64,000 bases of DNA from assembly GCA_963708735.1 (NCBI GenBank), contig CAVPTW010000005.1:248001-312000 (forward strand), given 5' to 3'. The position numbers and the translations under genes were made by a program. Shown here piece after piece: positions 47,702 to 56,151 of the stretch. How positions within the stretch are numbered: position 1 is the stretch's first letter; each line of letters begins with the position of its first letter. The notes under the pieces were generated by a model that was not told the DNA's origin, ran no database searches, and saw only the letters and a list, made by a program, of their open reading frames with translations. This DNA is from JAGPUQ01 sp963708735. Lineage in GTDB: Bacteria; Pseudomonadota; Gammaproteobacteria; Pseudomonadales; Porticoccaceae.

Positions 47702-48471
47702 GTCCTATCCAGCAGCTCCGCAAAGAATTCCCGCAGCACCGGCGCGCCGCCCCGCTCCCAGGCGGCGAGTGCCGCAGTGCCGATGATGGCGATATCGGCG
47801 CGACCGCGCAGGAAGTCGATATCGTCCCTGCCGCTCACCCCGAAACCGATGCCCAGCGGCAGGTCGGTGGCGCGCCGGCAGCGCTCGATAAAACCGACCA
47901 GGCCTTCATCCATGGCGGTCTTGGTGCCGGTGACACCCTTGCGCGCGACGGCGTAGACAAAACCGCGCGCCGCCTGCCCCAGACGTGCGAGCCGCGCATC
48001 GGTGTTGGTCGGCGTCATCAGAATGATGGGATCGAGATCCGCCGCCGCAGCCAGCCGGTGCAGCTCGCCCGCTTCCTCCACTGGCAGATCGGGCACGATG
48101 AAGCCCGCTCCCCCGGCCGCCGCGAGCTGTTCGATAAACGCGGCCTCGCCCATTTTGAAGACGGTGTTGTAGTAACCCATCATCAGCAGCTTGAACGGAA
48201 ACCGGGCGGCGGCGCGCGCCATGAAAGCGAAACAGTCGCGGGTGTGAACGCCAAGCTCGATGGCGCGCTGATTGGCGCGCGCGAACAGCGGCCCATCGGC
48301 AGAGGGCTCGGAAAACGGAAATTGCAGCTCCACCAGATCGACGTCGAACTCCGCCATCACTTCCAGCGCGCGCCAGTTGTCCTCGAAGGAGGGATAACCG
48401 CACACCACATGGGTCATCAGCAGCAGGTCCTTGTGGGCCCGCCGCTCGCGCAGATACGGCTCAAGCGCCAT
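47683..48471 (-). CDS. trpA: Tryptophan synthase alpha chain, divergent
   Basis: Cleaves indole-3-glycerol phosphate to indole and glyceraldehyde-3-phosphate. The 262-aa TIM barrel keeps the catalytic Glu and Asp in VELQFPFSEPSADGPLF, the MGYYNTVFKMGE strand, GFIVPDLPVEEAGEL and the phosphate loop (GFVYAVARKGVTGT, GIGFGVSGRDDI). The N-terminal segment HVVCGYPSFEDNW replaces the usual YLTAGDPS type, so it is an outlying member. The ATG at 48471 overlaps the trpB end by 11 bases. No trpF or other trp gene is adjacent. Confidence 0.85.
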   Translation of the reverse strand: MALEPYLRERRAHKDLLLMTHVVCGYPSFEDNWRALEVMAEFDVDLVELQFPFSEPSADGPLFARANQRAIELGVHTRDCFAFMARAAARFPFKLLMMGYYNTVFKMGEAAFIEQLAAAGGAGFIVPDLPVEEAGELHRLAAAADLDPIILMTPTNTDARLARLGQAARGFVYAVARKGVTGTKTAMDEGLVGFIERCRRATDLPLGIGFGVSGRDDIDFLRGRADIAIIGTAALAAWERGGAPVLREFFAELLDRTQAKGA

Positions 48472-49711
48472 AGTCGACCGCCTTGGCGCGGATGAACGCC
48501 TTCCACGCCTGATCGTCGATGGCATCCGCCACCGTGAAGATATCCTTGTCGCCGCGTCCGGACTGGTTGATCAGGATCACCTCGTCGCGCCCCATGGTGG
48601 GCGCCTCGGCAATCGCCCGCACAAAGGCATGGGTGCTTTCGAGCGCGGGAATCAGGCCCTCGGTGCGCATCACCAGGCGCAGCGCGTCGCGCACCTCGGC
48701 ATCGGTCGCGGCCTCGAAACGCACGCGGCCCTGATCCCACAGGTGCACCAGGATCGGGTTCACGCCGATGTAGTCGAGCCCGGCGGCAATCGAGTGGGTT
48801 TCCAGCATGTTGCCGTCGTCGTTCTGCAGGAAATAGGTCTTGTAACCCTGGGCGACACCCAGGCTGGCATCCTTGTAGGCGAGCCGCGAAGCGTGGCCGC
48901 CGGGGCTTGGGCCGAAACCGCCGGCCTCGCAGCCAACCAGTTCGACGCCGGCGTCATCGAGAAAGCCCTGGAAGATGCCCATGGCGTTGGAGCCGCCGCC
49001 GACGCAGGCGTACACCCGGTCCGGCAGTTTGCCGGCCTCGGCCAGAATCTGCCCGCGCGCCTCGATTCCGATGATCGACTGGAAATAGCTCACCATCTCC
49101 GGGAACGGATGCGGCCCACAGGCGGTGCCCAGCACATAGTGGGTGTCGCCCATGTTGGTCACCCAGTCGCGCAGGCATTCGTTGATGGCGTCCTTGAGGG
49201 TGCGCTGGCCGTCCTGCACCGCCATCACTTCAGCGCCCAGGTTTTCCATCCAGAACACATTGGGCCGCTGGCGCGCCACATCCACCGCGCCCATGTAAAT
49301 CTTGCACTTGAGGCCGAAGCGCGCCGCCATGGTGGCGGTGGCGAAGCCGTGCTGGCCGGCGCCGGTCTCGGCGATCACGCGGGTCTTGCCCAGGCGTTTG
49401 CACACCAGCCCCTGGCCCATCACATTGTTGATCTTGTGGGAGCCGGTGTGATTGAGATCCTCGCGCTTGACGTAAATGCGCGCGCCGCCGAGCCGGTTCG
49501 ACAGGTTTTCGAGGAAGGTCACCGGCGTCGGGCGCCCGGAATAGGTGCGCATCACTTCGACGAACTCGTCCCAGAACGCCGGGTCGGCCTTGCAGATGCG
49601 GAAGCAGTCGCGCAGCTCGGTGATGGTGGAGGTGAGAATCTCCGGCAGGAAACAGCCGCCATAGGCGCCGTAATAACCTTCCCGGCCAGCGGCGAAATCG
49701 AACAGGGACAT
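48461..49711 (-). CDS. trpB: Tryptophan synthase beta chain, divergent
   Basis: PLP enzyme condensing indole and serine. The 416-aa product has the PLP lysine in REDLNHTGSHKINN, IAETGAGQHGFATATMAARF, RTLKDAINECLRDWVTN, the phosphate-binding GGGSNAMGIF and TEGLIPALESTHAF. Several otherwise conserved spots differ (TGSHK for TGAHK, GGFGPSPGGHASRLA for the usual GKHAA-type loop). The ATG at 49711 gives the standard N-terminus; an ATG at 49744 adds 11 residues. Neither has a good ribosome site. Forms an operon with trpA. Confidence 0.87.
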   Translation of the reverse strand: MSLFDFAAGREGYYGAYGGCFLPEILTSTITELRDCFRICKADPAFWDEFVEVMRTYSGRPTPVTFLENLSNRLGGARIYVKREDLNHTGSHKINNVMGQGLVCKRLGKTRVIAETGAGQHGFATATMAARFGLKCKIYMGAVDVARQRPNVFWMENLGAEVMAVQDGQRTLKDAINECLRDWVTNMGDTHYVLGTACGPHPFPEMVSYFQSIIGIEARGQILAEAGKLPDRVYACVGGGSNAMGIFQGFLDDAGVELVGCEAGGFGPSPGGHASRLAYKDASLGVAQGYKTYFLQNDDGNMLETHSIAAGLDYIGVNPILVHLWDQGRVRFEAATDAEVRDALRLVMRTEGLIPALESTHAFVRAIAEAPTMGRDEVILINQSGRGDKDIFTVADAIDDQAWKAFIRAKAVDYGA

Positions 49712-49798
49712 GGAGGGAGTGGCCGTCGCGCAGGGGGCGCTCATGGTAGCCAAGGGGCCTACAATCAACAACCGCAAACCCCGACCTGAGGAGTCCGC

Positions 49799-50086
49799 AT
49801 GCCAGCCTACGTCATCGTGGATATCGAGATCACCGATCCCGCGCAATACGAACACTACAAAACCCTGGCGCCGGCCACCGTCGCCGCCTTCGGCGGGCGC
49901 TATGTGGCGCGCGGCGGCGCCACTCTCAGTCTCGAAGGCGGCTGGCAATCCGGGCGTCTGGTGATTCTCGAATTCGACTCCCTGGACCGCGCCCAGGCCT
50001 GGCACGATTCCCCCGCATACCGCGCCGCGCGCACCCTGCGCCAGAGCGCTACCCGCTCGCGGATGATCGCGGTGGAGGGGGTGTAG
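49799..50086 (+). CDS. DUF1330 domain protein
   Basis: A 95-aa ferredoxin-like-fold protein of the DUF1330 family: AYVIVDIEITDPAQYEHYK, GGRYVARGGATLSLEG, LVILEFDSLDRAQAWHDSP and YRAARTLRQ. AGGAG lies five bases upstream of the ATG. It is divergent from trpB and has no known reaction; members resemble small dimeric alpha/beta-barrel proteins. It is monocistronic: rlmJ, on the other strand, converges 18 bases after its stop. Confidence 0.85.
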   Translation: MPAYVIVDIEITDPAQYEHYKTLAPATVAAFGGRYVARGGATLSLEGGWQSGRLVILEFDSLDRAQAWHDSPAYRAARTLRQSATRSRMIAVEGV

Positions 50087-50104
50087 GGCGACTCCCGCGG
50101 GCCG

Positions 50105-50962
50105 CTATTCCCCCGCCAGGGTTTCGATGCGATAGCCGCCGAGGGGGCGTCCGCTGCCATCCCGGTCGCCCAGGACTTCCGCAAGGTACGGCAACGCCGT
50201 CGCCATCTCCGCCGCCAGCGTCCAGGGCGGATTGACCACCAGCATCCCGCTGCCGGTCATGCCGTGGCCCATGCTGTCCGGCTTCACGCTCAGCTCGAAC
50301 AGTTGTACAGAGCGGATGCCGCTGGCCTTTACCTTCCGCTCCAGCAGCCGGACACGCTCGCGCTCCACCACCGGATACCAGATCGCGTAGATGCCGGTGG
50401 CGAAGCGGCGATGCGCCCCGATCAGGGTATCCACCACCGTCCGGTAGTCGGTTTTGATTTCGTAGGGCGGGTCGATCAGCACCAGGCCGCGACGCTCAGG
50501 GGGCGGCAGCAACGCCAGCAGCTCGCGGAAGCCGTCGGCCTCGCGGATGCGGACGCGGCGGTCACCGTCGCAGTGACGCCGGAGCCGCATGAAGTCATCG
50601 GAATGCAGCTCGCACAGCAGCAGGCGATCCCGTTGCCGCAGCAGGTGGCGGGCAAACCACGGCGAACCCGGATACTGGTGCAGCGCACCGTCGGGATTGG
50701 CCTCCCGCACCAGCGCGACATAGCCTGCGACGGTTGCCGGCAGATCGGTACGCTCCCACAGCCTGCCGATGCCGCTGTCGAATTCGCGGTTCTGCAGCGC
50801 GGCAACACTTTGCAGCGAATAGCTCCCGCTACCTGCGTGCGTATCGAAATAACACAGCGGCTTGTCCTTGGCGATCAGATGGCGAAGCACCTGCGCCAGC
50901 ACGAGATGCTTGAGTACATCGGCGAAATTGCCGGCGTGATAGATGTGGCGGTAGCTGAGCAA
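50105..50962 (-). CDS. rlmJ: 23S rRNA (adenine(2030)-N6)-methyltransferase
   Basis: SAM-dependent methylation of A2030 in 23S rRNA. The 285-aa product starts MLSYRHIYHAGNFADVLKH, has the SAM-binding CYFDTHAGSGSYSL and the N6-adenine catalytic motif LIDPPYEIK (DPPY type). The C-terminal MLVVNPPWTLAAEM and SGRPLGGYRIETLAG are typical. All motifs are complete. Confidence 0.95.
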   Translation of the reverse strand: MLSYRHIYHAGNFADVLKHLVLAQVLRHLIAKDKPLCYFDTHAGSGSYSLQSVAALQNREFDSGIGRLWERTDLPATVAGYVALVREANPDGALHQYPGSPWFARHLLRQRDRLLLCELHSDDFMRLRRHCDGDRRVRIREADGFRELLALLPPPERRGLVLIDPPYEIKTDYRTVVDTLIGAHRRFATGIYAIWYPVVERERVRLLERKVKASGIRSVQLFELSVKPDSMGHGMTGSGMLVVNPPWTLAAEMATALPYLAEVLGDRDGSGRPLGGYRIETLAGE

Positions 50963-51087
50963 GGGATTGGGTTCCGGCGGACCGTTCGCGGCCCGACAGC
51001 ATAGAGCATCGCCACTGGAGACGGTCTGGATAAGTCCCGCCCCCTTGTCCGACCCGCGACTCGCCGCGCGGGATCGGCAGGTTACCG

Positions 51088-52254
51088 TTAGTCCTCAGCC
51101 ATGGGCCTGCTGAATGGTCGAGGTACCTGCTCTCTTGTTTTGTCGTAGGCCCCCAGCCCGGGTGCCGGCGCGCCCGCCGCGGGACGCACACCGTCGAAGC
51201 TCAGTGGCAGCCGCACCCGGGGCATGGCGCCGGCGCCGCCTTCCTCCACCATGCCGAGCGCCTGGACCTGGGGATGCGCCAGCGCCTCGCTGGCACTGTG
51301 GATGGGGGCGCAGGGCACGCCCGCCTGTTCCAGCAGGCTCAGCCATTCGGCGCGGGAGCGCGTGGCGAACCTGCCCTCCAGCAATGCATCCACTCGGTCC
51401 TGATGCTGGCCGCGCGCCGTGGCGGTGGCGAAATCCGGCTCCTGCATCCACTCTGGATGGCCGAGCACTTGCGCGAGGCGGGCGAACAGGCGGTCGTTCA
51501 GGGCCGACACCATGATGGGACCGTCGGCGGTCCGGTAGGCCCGGTTGGGCGCGACGCCGCGCAGGCCACTGCCGGCGCGCCTGGGATCCTTGCCCGTCAC
51601 CCGGCATGCGGCGATGTTGAGACTCATGAAGGAGAGCGCGGTTTCGAGCAGCGAAACGTCCACCAGCCCGCCGCGCCCGCTGCGGTCGCGCTCGCGCAGC
51701 GCCACCAGCACGGCGAGCGCGAGCCACATGCCGGTGCCCCAGTCCACCAGAGGCACGCCGACCCGCGACGGCGGGCGGTCGTATTCGCCGGTGACGCTCA
51801 TGATGCCGCTGAACGCCTGCATCATCGGATCGTAGCCGGGCTGGCTCGCCAGCGGACCCTGCGCGCCGAAGGCGCCGACGTTGCAGTAGAGCAGGCGCGG
51901 ATTGCGCGCCAAGAGGTCTTCGGAGCCGAGGCCCAACTCCCGCGCCCGCCCGGGCCGCAGGCTCTGGATACAGACATCGGTGTCACCGGCGATGTGCTCC
52001 CGCAACCAGTCGCGGTCGCCCTCGCGGCCAAGATCCAGGGTGATGGACGCCTTGCCACGGTTGACCGACTCGAAGGCGATGGAAGACCTGTCACCCACCC
52101 GGGCACCGTAGTGACGCGCGTCGTCGCCCGAGGGCGCTTCCACCTTGAGCACGCGGGCGCCAAGTTCGGCGAGGACAAGCGCGCCGAAGGGCGCCGCCAG
52201 GTTCTGGCCCAGTTCCACCACCCGGATGTCGCGCAAGGGTTGTCCGCTCAGCAT
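51088..52254 (-). CDS. CaiB/BaiF-family CoA-transferase
   Basis: Class III CoA-transferase, 388 aa. It has the N-terminal Rossmann region LRDIRVVELGQNLAAPFGAL, LAELGARVLKVEAPSGDDAR, the acceptor-Asp region SQPGYDPMMQAFSGIMSVTG, VSLLETALSFM and the C-terminal QAGVPCAPIHSASEALAHPQ. The family forms interlocked dimers that move CoA between carboxylic acids; the substrate is not deducible. The ATG at 52254 has GAGG six bases upstream; an ATG at 52272 is an alternative. Just upstream lies the transposase remnant, so its native promoter may have been replaced. Confidence 0.85.
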   Translation of the reverse strand: MLSGQPLRDIRVVELGQNLAAPFGALVLAELGARVLKVEAPSGDDARHYGARVGDRSSIAFESVNRGKASITLDLGREGDRDWLREHIAGDTDVCIQSLRPGRARELGLGSEDLLARNPRLLYCNVGAFGAQGPLASQPGYDPMMQAFSGIMSVTGEYDRPPSRVGVPLVDWGTGMWLALAVLVALRERDRSGRGGLVDVSLLETALSFMSLNIAACRVTGKDPRRAGSGLRGVAPNRAYRTADGPIMVSALNDRLFARLAQVLGHPEWMQEPDFATATARGQHQDRVDALLEGRFATRSRAEWLSLLEQAGVPCAPIHSASEALAHPQVQALGMVEEGGAGAMPRVRLPLSFDGVRPAAGAPAPGLGAYDKTREQVPRPFSRPMAED

Positions 52255-52404
52255 TGCTTTACCTCGATACATTGTTATTCGTGCCGCCCGATCAGACGCT
52301 CCCTCGGAAAGGACCCGCGTCGCGCCATCGGCGCAAAACCAGAAAGTCGGATGCGCGGTTGGCGGGACCGCAGGGCGGTGCGTCCCGGGTGTCAGTGATC
52401 CTGT

Positions 52405-52919
52405 CTGTTGAGGCACTCGCCCAGGCCGGGCTCGCCTTGCCCGCGTCTCATCCCGAAAAATGGGTGGTCGATTGCCAGCCTGTCGGCTCCGGCGAGAAGG
52501 CCTTGGTCTACCTCGGCCGCTATCTCTACCGCGGCGTGATCCGGGAGCAGGACATCCTCGCCTGCCACAACGGCCAGGTGACCTTCCGCTTCCAAAACAG
52601 CCGCACCCGCCGCAGGCAGACCCGAACGCTCCCGGGCGCCGACTTCCTGCACCTGCTGCTGCGCCATGTCCTGCCCAAGGGGCTGCGCCGCGCGCGCAAC
52701 TTCGGCTTCCTCCACCCCAACAGCAAGCGCCTGATCCAACTGCTGCCGCTCCTGTTCCGGATCAACCCCGGGCGCGCCGCCGCCGCGATCCGCCCGCGTC
52801 CGGCGCTCGCCTGTCTCGACTGCGGCGGCGCGATGAGGATCGTGCGAACGCGGATCATGCCGACACCCCCAGGGAGTGACCGACCAACCGATGTAACCCC
52901 CGGAGCCGTGCCGATGTGA
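52405..52919 (+). pseudogene. IS91-family transposase, C-terminal remnant
   Basis: Only the last third of a rolling-circle IS91-type transposase remains. Recognisable segments are PEKWVVDCQPVGSGEKALVY, LGRYLYRGVIREQDILACHN, QVTFRFQNSRTRRRQTRTLP and LLLRHVLPKGLRRARNFGFL, with a late CLDCGG. The HUH relaxase motif and the tyrosine nuclease region are missing, so it cannot transpose. Homology begins about 150 bases downstream of the CoA-transferase start on the opposite strand. The left boundary is approximate. Confidence 0.75.
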
Positions 52920-53154
52920 ACCCCGCCGCCGCCGCTCGCCAGGTCCGGCCTTCGGCGCCAGCAAGCCGAGGGACGCGTTTGGCTTGGCGCAGGACGAAAG
53001 CGATCCAAAACGTCCTCTCCACCTCACCCAGGGCCGTAAACGTCATCACTGCCACCAGCGCCAAAGAAAAAACACCGTTCAACAGCCGCTGCGCGCCGGT
53101 AAAACTCAGAAAGCTATTTTCATAACCAGCAGCACACTCACCCAAGCCGGGCTT

Positions 53155-53217
53155 GTCCAACAAACGGTTCAGATCGTGGCTCGCTTCGCTCACACGATCT
53201 AACCTTATTCGTTAGGT
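53155..53217 (+). other. attC-like integron recombination site
   Basis: A 63-base structure with attC layout: R'' GTCCAAC (53155-53161), L'' GGTTCAGATCGTG (53166-53178), a 14-base loop, L' CACGATCTAACC (53193-53204) and R' GTTAGGT (53211-53217). L'' and L' pair over 12 bp with one unpaired C in L'', the extrahelical base that orients attC folding. The outer boxes fit RYYYAAC and GTTRRRY. No integrase or clear cassette gene is beside it. It could also be a terminus of the neighbouring IS91 relic. Confidence 0.55.
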
Positions 53218-53415
53218 TGCATCACCGCGCCGGCCGTGACTTATCCCGATGGCGCGCTGCTTTCATTATCACGCTGAGGGCGGCGCCATAGCGTCGGTAC
53301 GCGAGAAAGTATCACAGGGCGCCGAGACGTGTTGGCTCAAGACTGGGTCCGATGCCGCTGCGCGCGGGGGTTGCCCAATGCTCCACCCTCAACATCTATG
53401 GCGCGGAATGCTCCC

Positions 53416-53445
53416 TTGACAAAGCCTCCGGTGCCGGGGGATAAG
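53416..53445 (+). promoter_or_regulatory. Putative promoter of the methyltransferase gene
   Basis: TTGACA (53416-53421) and GATAAG (53440-53445) are spaced by 18 bases, 46 bases before the GTG at 53492. The rest of the stretch from 53218 to 53491 shows no gene. Confidence 0.55.
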
Positions 53446-53491
53446 ACAGTGTTGGCGAACCACTTTCACTCATCCACTTCAGAGAAGCCCT

Positions 53492-54112
53492 GTGAGCCTC
53501 TACGAAAAAATGTTTCTGGCGCCCTTTATCAACTGCGCGTGCGGCACCAAACCCATCATGTACCAGCGCAAGAAGGTGGTGCCCCTGTGCACCGGCCGGG
53601 TGCTGGAGGTGGGCATGGGGTCGGCGCTCAATCTGGCGCTCTACGATCAGTCCAAGGTGGAGTTCGTGTGGGGCCTGGAGCCTTCGGCGGCGATGCGCGC
53701 CAAGGCAAGGGCGAACCTCGCGAAGTCGCCCATCGAAGTGAAACTGATCGATCTGCCCGGCGAACGGATTCCTCTCGACGACAACAGCGTGGATACGGTG
53801 CTGCTCACCTACACCCTGTGTACGATCCCCGACTGGCACGGCGCGCTGCGGCAGATGCGGCGGGTGCTGAAGCCGGGCGGCAAACTGGTGTTCACCGAGC
53901 ACGGTCGCGCGCCCGACGCCGGCGTGCGCAAGTGGCAGGACCGCATCAACCCGGTGTGGAAGAAATTCGCCGGTGGCTGCAACCTGAACCGGCCGATCCC
54001 GGAGCTGATCGAGGAAAGCGGCTTTGCGCTGGAAAAACTCGACAAAATGTACCTGCCCTCGACGCCGCGTCTGTTCGGTTACAACTATTGGGGCGTGGCG
54101 CGGATCGCCTGA
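53492..54112 (+). CDS. Class I SAM-dependent methyltransferase
   Basis: A 206-aa methyltransferase of the type-11/UbiE-like group. SAM motif I is VLEVGMGSALNLALYD, motif II region WGLEPSAAMRAKA, then VDTVLLTYTLCTIPDWHGAL and the motif III strand LKPGGKLVFTEHG. Its N-terminus FLAPFINCACGTKPIMYQRK has a CxC and resembles small-molecule or phospholipid methyltransferases. The substrate is unknown. It starts with GTG and a GAGAAG ribosome site; the next gene in the same direction is 140 bases on. Confidence 0.8.
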   Translation: MSLYEKMFLAPFINCACGTKPIMYQRKKVVPLCTGRVLEVGMGSALNLALYDQSKVEFVWGLEPSAAMRAKARANLAKSPIEVKLIDLPGERIPLDDNSVDTVLLTYTLCTIPDWHGALRQMRRVLKPGGKLVFTEHGRAPDAGVRKWQDRINPVWKKFAGGCNLNRPIPELIEESGFALEKLDKMYLPSTPRLFGYNYWGVARIA

Positions 54113-54252
54113 CAGGCTCCGGAAAAGCGACCGCGGCACCCGGTAACGGCCAAGCCCGCGCTTGGCACGGCGGCGGGGTTGCCCTAGTATCCGGAGCCCG
54201 CACGCGCGGCCCTTAACTACAACAACTCACCACAAACCGGAAGGAGAACCCC

Positions 54253-54543
54253 ATGGCCTGCACCGTATTGCTCGAACTCAAAGTCAAACCCGAATGCGTC
54301 AAGGACACGCTCGCCGGCCTCGGCGCGCTGCTGCCCTCGACGCGCACCTACCCGGGCTGCATCGAGGTTTACGCCCATCAGGATCAGGACGATCCCACCA
54401 CGATCGTCGCCATCGAACAATGGGAGTCCCGTCTGGCCTATGAAAAATACTTCGCCTGGCGCACCGAGACCGGCGTGATCGGCCAGCTGGCCAACTGGGT
54501 TGCCGCACCGCCCTCGATCCGTTATTTCGACAAGAAAGCCTGA
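54253..54543 (+). CDS. Antibiotic biosynthesis monooxygenase (ABM) domain protein
   Basis: A 96-aa ABM/YgiN-like ferredoxin-fold protein: TVLLELKVKPECVKDTLAGL, YPGCIEVYAHQDQDDPTTIV, IEQWESRLAYEKYFAWR. Such proteins dimerise and include quinol monooxygenases, but many have no known activity. AAGGAG lies six bases before the ATG. It is followed by a strong terminator. Confidence 0.82.
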   Translation: MACTVLLELKVKPECVKDTLAGLGALLPSTRTYPGCIEVYAHQDQDDPTTIVAIEQWESRLAYEKYFAWRTETGVIGQLANWVAAPPSIRYFDKKA

Positions 54544-54569
54544 TCCGACCAGAAAGTCCGCGCAGTGTG

Positions 54570-54602
54570 AGTGGGGCGGCGCTGACCGCCCCGCTTTATT
54601 TT
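54570..54602 (+). terminator. Intrinsic terminator after the ABM gene
   Basis: AGTGGGGCGG/CCGCCCCGCT makes a 10-bp stem (one G-U pair) with a 6-base loop, followed by TTATTTT. It lies 27 bases past the ABM stop and between convergent genes (argA ends at 54611). Confidence 0.9.
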
Positions 54603-54610
54603 GTCCAGCC

Positions 54611-55927
54611 TCACAACATTTTCTGAAAAATCTTCGAACGCCGCTGATAGTTGTACAGCTCGGCCTTGGCCGCCGGCAGATCCTCGATGCCGATGGGCGT
54701 GAAGCCTTTCTCGCGAAACCAGTGTTCCGCCTGGGTGGTCAGCACGAACAGGTGCTTGAGGCCGTATTCGGCGCGGGCCTTGGTTTCCAGATGAGCCAGC
54801 AGCCGGCTGCCCAGCCCCTGATTGCGGAAGTCGGGGTGCGTGGCGACGCACGCGAGTTCCGCCGCCGCCTTGTCGATGAAGGGGTAGAGCGCGGCGCAAC
54901 CGATGATGGTGCCCTCGGGATGCACGATGACATGGAACCGCGAAATCTCGGTTTCCAGCAATTCGCGCGAGCGCTTCACCAGCACGCCCTGTTCCTCGAG
55001 GGGCGCAATCAGTTCCAGGATGCCGCCGATGTCGTCGATGGTGGCCTGGCGAATGACTTCACTGCCGTCCTTCAGGATCAGCGTCCCGGCACCGTCGCGG
55101 GTAAACAGCTCGCGGAGCAATGCACCGTCCTCGACAAAGCCGATGAGGTGGCTGCGCTGCACGCCGTTGAGGCAGGCCTGATAGCCCGCGCGCAGGGACG
55201 CTGCCAGCACCGGCTGCTCGCGCAGGCGCTCGATCCAGGCGACCGCCTCGTGGAGCGCGATGGCTTTTTGCAGACGGCCCTCGCTATCGTAGACGCCGGG
55301 TTCGGCGCCGATGAAGATGAGCTTGTCGGCCTGCAAGCTGATTGCCGTTTGAATCGCGACGTCCTCGCAGGTGAGGTTGAACACCTCGCCGGTGGGCGAA
55401 TAGCCAACCGGTGACAGCAGCACGATGGCACCGTTGTCGAGATGGTTGCGGATACCCACCCGGTCGATGCGCCGCACCTCGCCGGTGTGGTGAAAATCCA
55501 CACCGTTGCGGATGCCAAGGGGCTTGGCGGTGATGAGGTTGCCGCCCACCACCCGCACCCGCGCGCCCTGCATGGGGGAGTTGACCGCGCCCATCGACAG
55601 GGCCGCCTCGATGCTGATGCGGATGCTGCCCACGGCCTCCTGCACACACGCCATGACTTCGGCGTCGGTGATCCGTACCTCGCCCTCGAAGCAGCAATCG
55701 AGCTGGCGCAGTTCGATCTGGCGATCCACCTGAGGCCTGGCGCCGTGCACCAGCACCACTCTGATGCCCTGGGCGGCGAGCAGTGCGATGTCACCGACCA
55801 GGTGCGGAAAATTCGCGTGCTGGATGGCCGCGCCGCGCAGCACGATGACGAAGGTCTTGCCCCGATGCATGTTGCTGTAGGGCGCGGTGTCGCGAAAAAA
55901 CTTCACGTAGTCGTTCACGCTCGACAT
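54611..55927 (-). CDS. argA: Amino-acid N-acetyltransferase (N-acetylglutamate synthase)
   Basis: First step of arginine biosynthesis, using acetyl-CoA and glutamate. The 438-aa classical two-domain ArgA has an N-terminal amino-acid-kinase-like domain (VNDYVKFFRDTAPYSNMHRG, VVLVHGARPQVDRQ, VVGGNLITAKPLG) that binds arginine for feedback inhibition. The C-terminal GNAT domain has IRQATIDDIGGILELI and VATHPDFRNQGLGSRLLAHL. The ATG at 55927 is chosen because a TATACT -10-like hexamer (55956-55961) lies just upstream, which would leave the ATG at 55954 at the very edge of the transcript. Confidence 0.93.
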   Translation of the reverse strand: MSSVNDYVKFFRDTAPYSNMHRGKTFVIVLRGAAIQHANFPHLVGDIALLAAQGIRVVLVHGARPQVDRQIELRQLDCCFEGEVRITDAEVMACVQEAVGSIRISIEAALSMGAVNSPMQGARVRVVGGNLITAKPLGIRNGVDFHHTGEVRRIDRVGIRNHLDNGAIVLLSPVGYSPTGEVFNLTCEDVAIQTAISLQADKLIFIGAEPGVYDSEGRLQKAIALHEAVAWIERLREQPVLAASLRAGYQACLNGVQRSHLIGFVEDGALLRELFTRDGAGTLILKDGSEVIRQATIDDIGGILELIAPLEEQGVLVKRSRELLETEISRFHVIVHPEGTIIGCAALYPFIDKAAAELACVATHPDFRNQGLGSRLLAHLETKARAEYGLKHLFVLTTQAEHWFREKGFTPIGIEDLPAAKAELYNYQRRSKIFQKML

Positions 55928-56014
55928 CTTCTGGTTGCCGGATTGCAGGGGCATCAGTATACCAGCGGGTCCGTGCCGCTCCGGCATGGGCCACCCCGCC
56001 GCAACCCCCTGCGT

Positions 56015-56042
56015 TTGAGCACGCGCGGGCATTCTGTACAAT
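56015..56042 (+). promoter_or_regulatory. Putative promoter of the valine catabolic operon
   Basis: TTGAGC (56015-56020) and TACAAT (56037-56042) are spaced by 16 bases, 110 bases before the mmsA ATG, in the divergent gap with argA. No operator repeat is evident beyond a CCGGTGCTCCGG stretch at 56105-56116. Confidence 0.4.
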
Positions 56043-56151
56043 CGGCGATCACCCGCCCGTTGCGGCAAGCGCGGCTCATCCGCGCCGCCCGGGAAGCACC
56101 CGAACCGGTGCTCCGGGCCGCCACCACGCCCACCATCCGATGAGGTCAGCC

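Noticed and set aside
52855..53193. Minus-strand 112-codon frame with a hydrophobic stretch beside the IS91 relic
   Set aside because: Its start lies inside the attC-like hairpin and its end inside the transposase remnant; no recognisable family or ribosome site, so it is more likely non-coding junction DNA.
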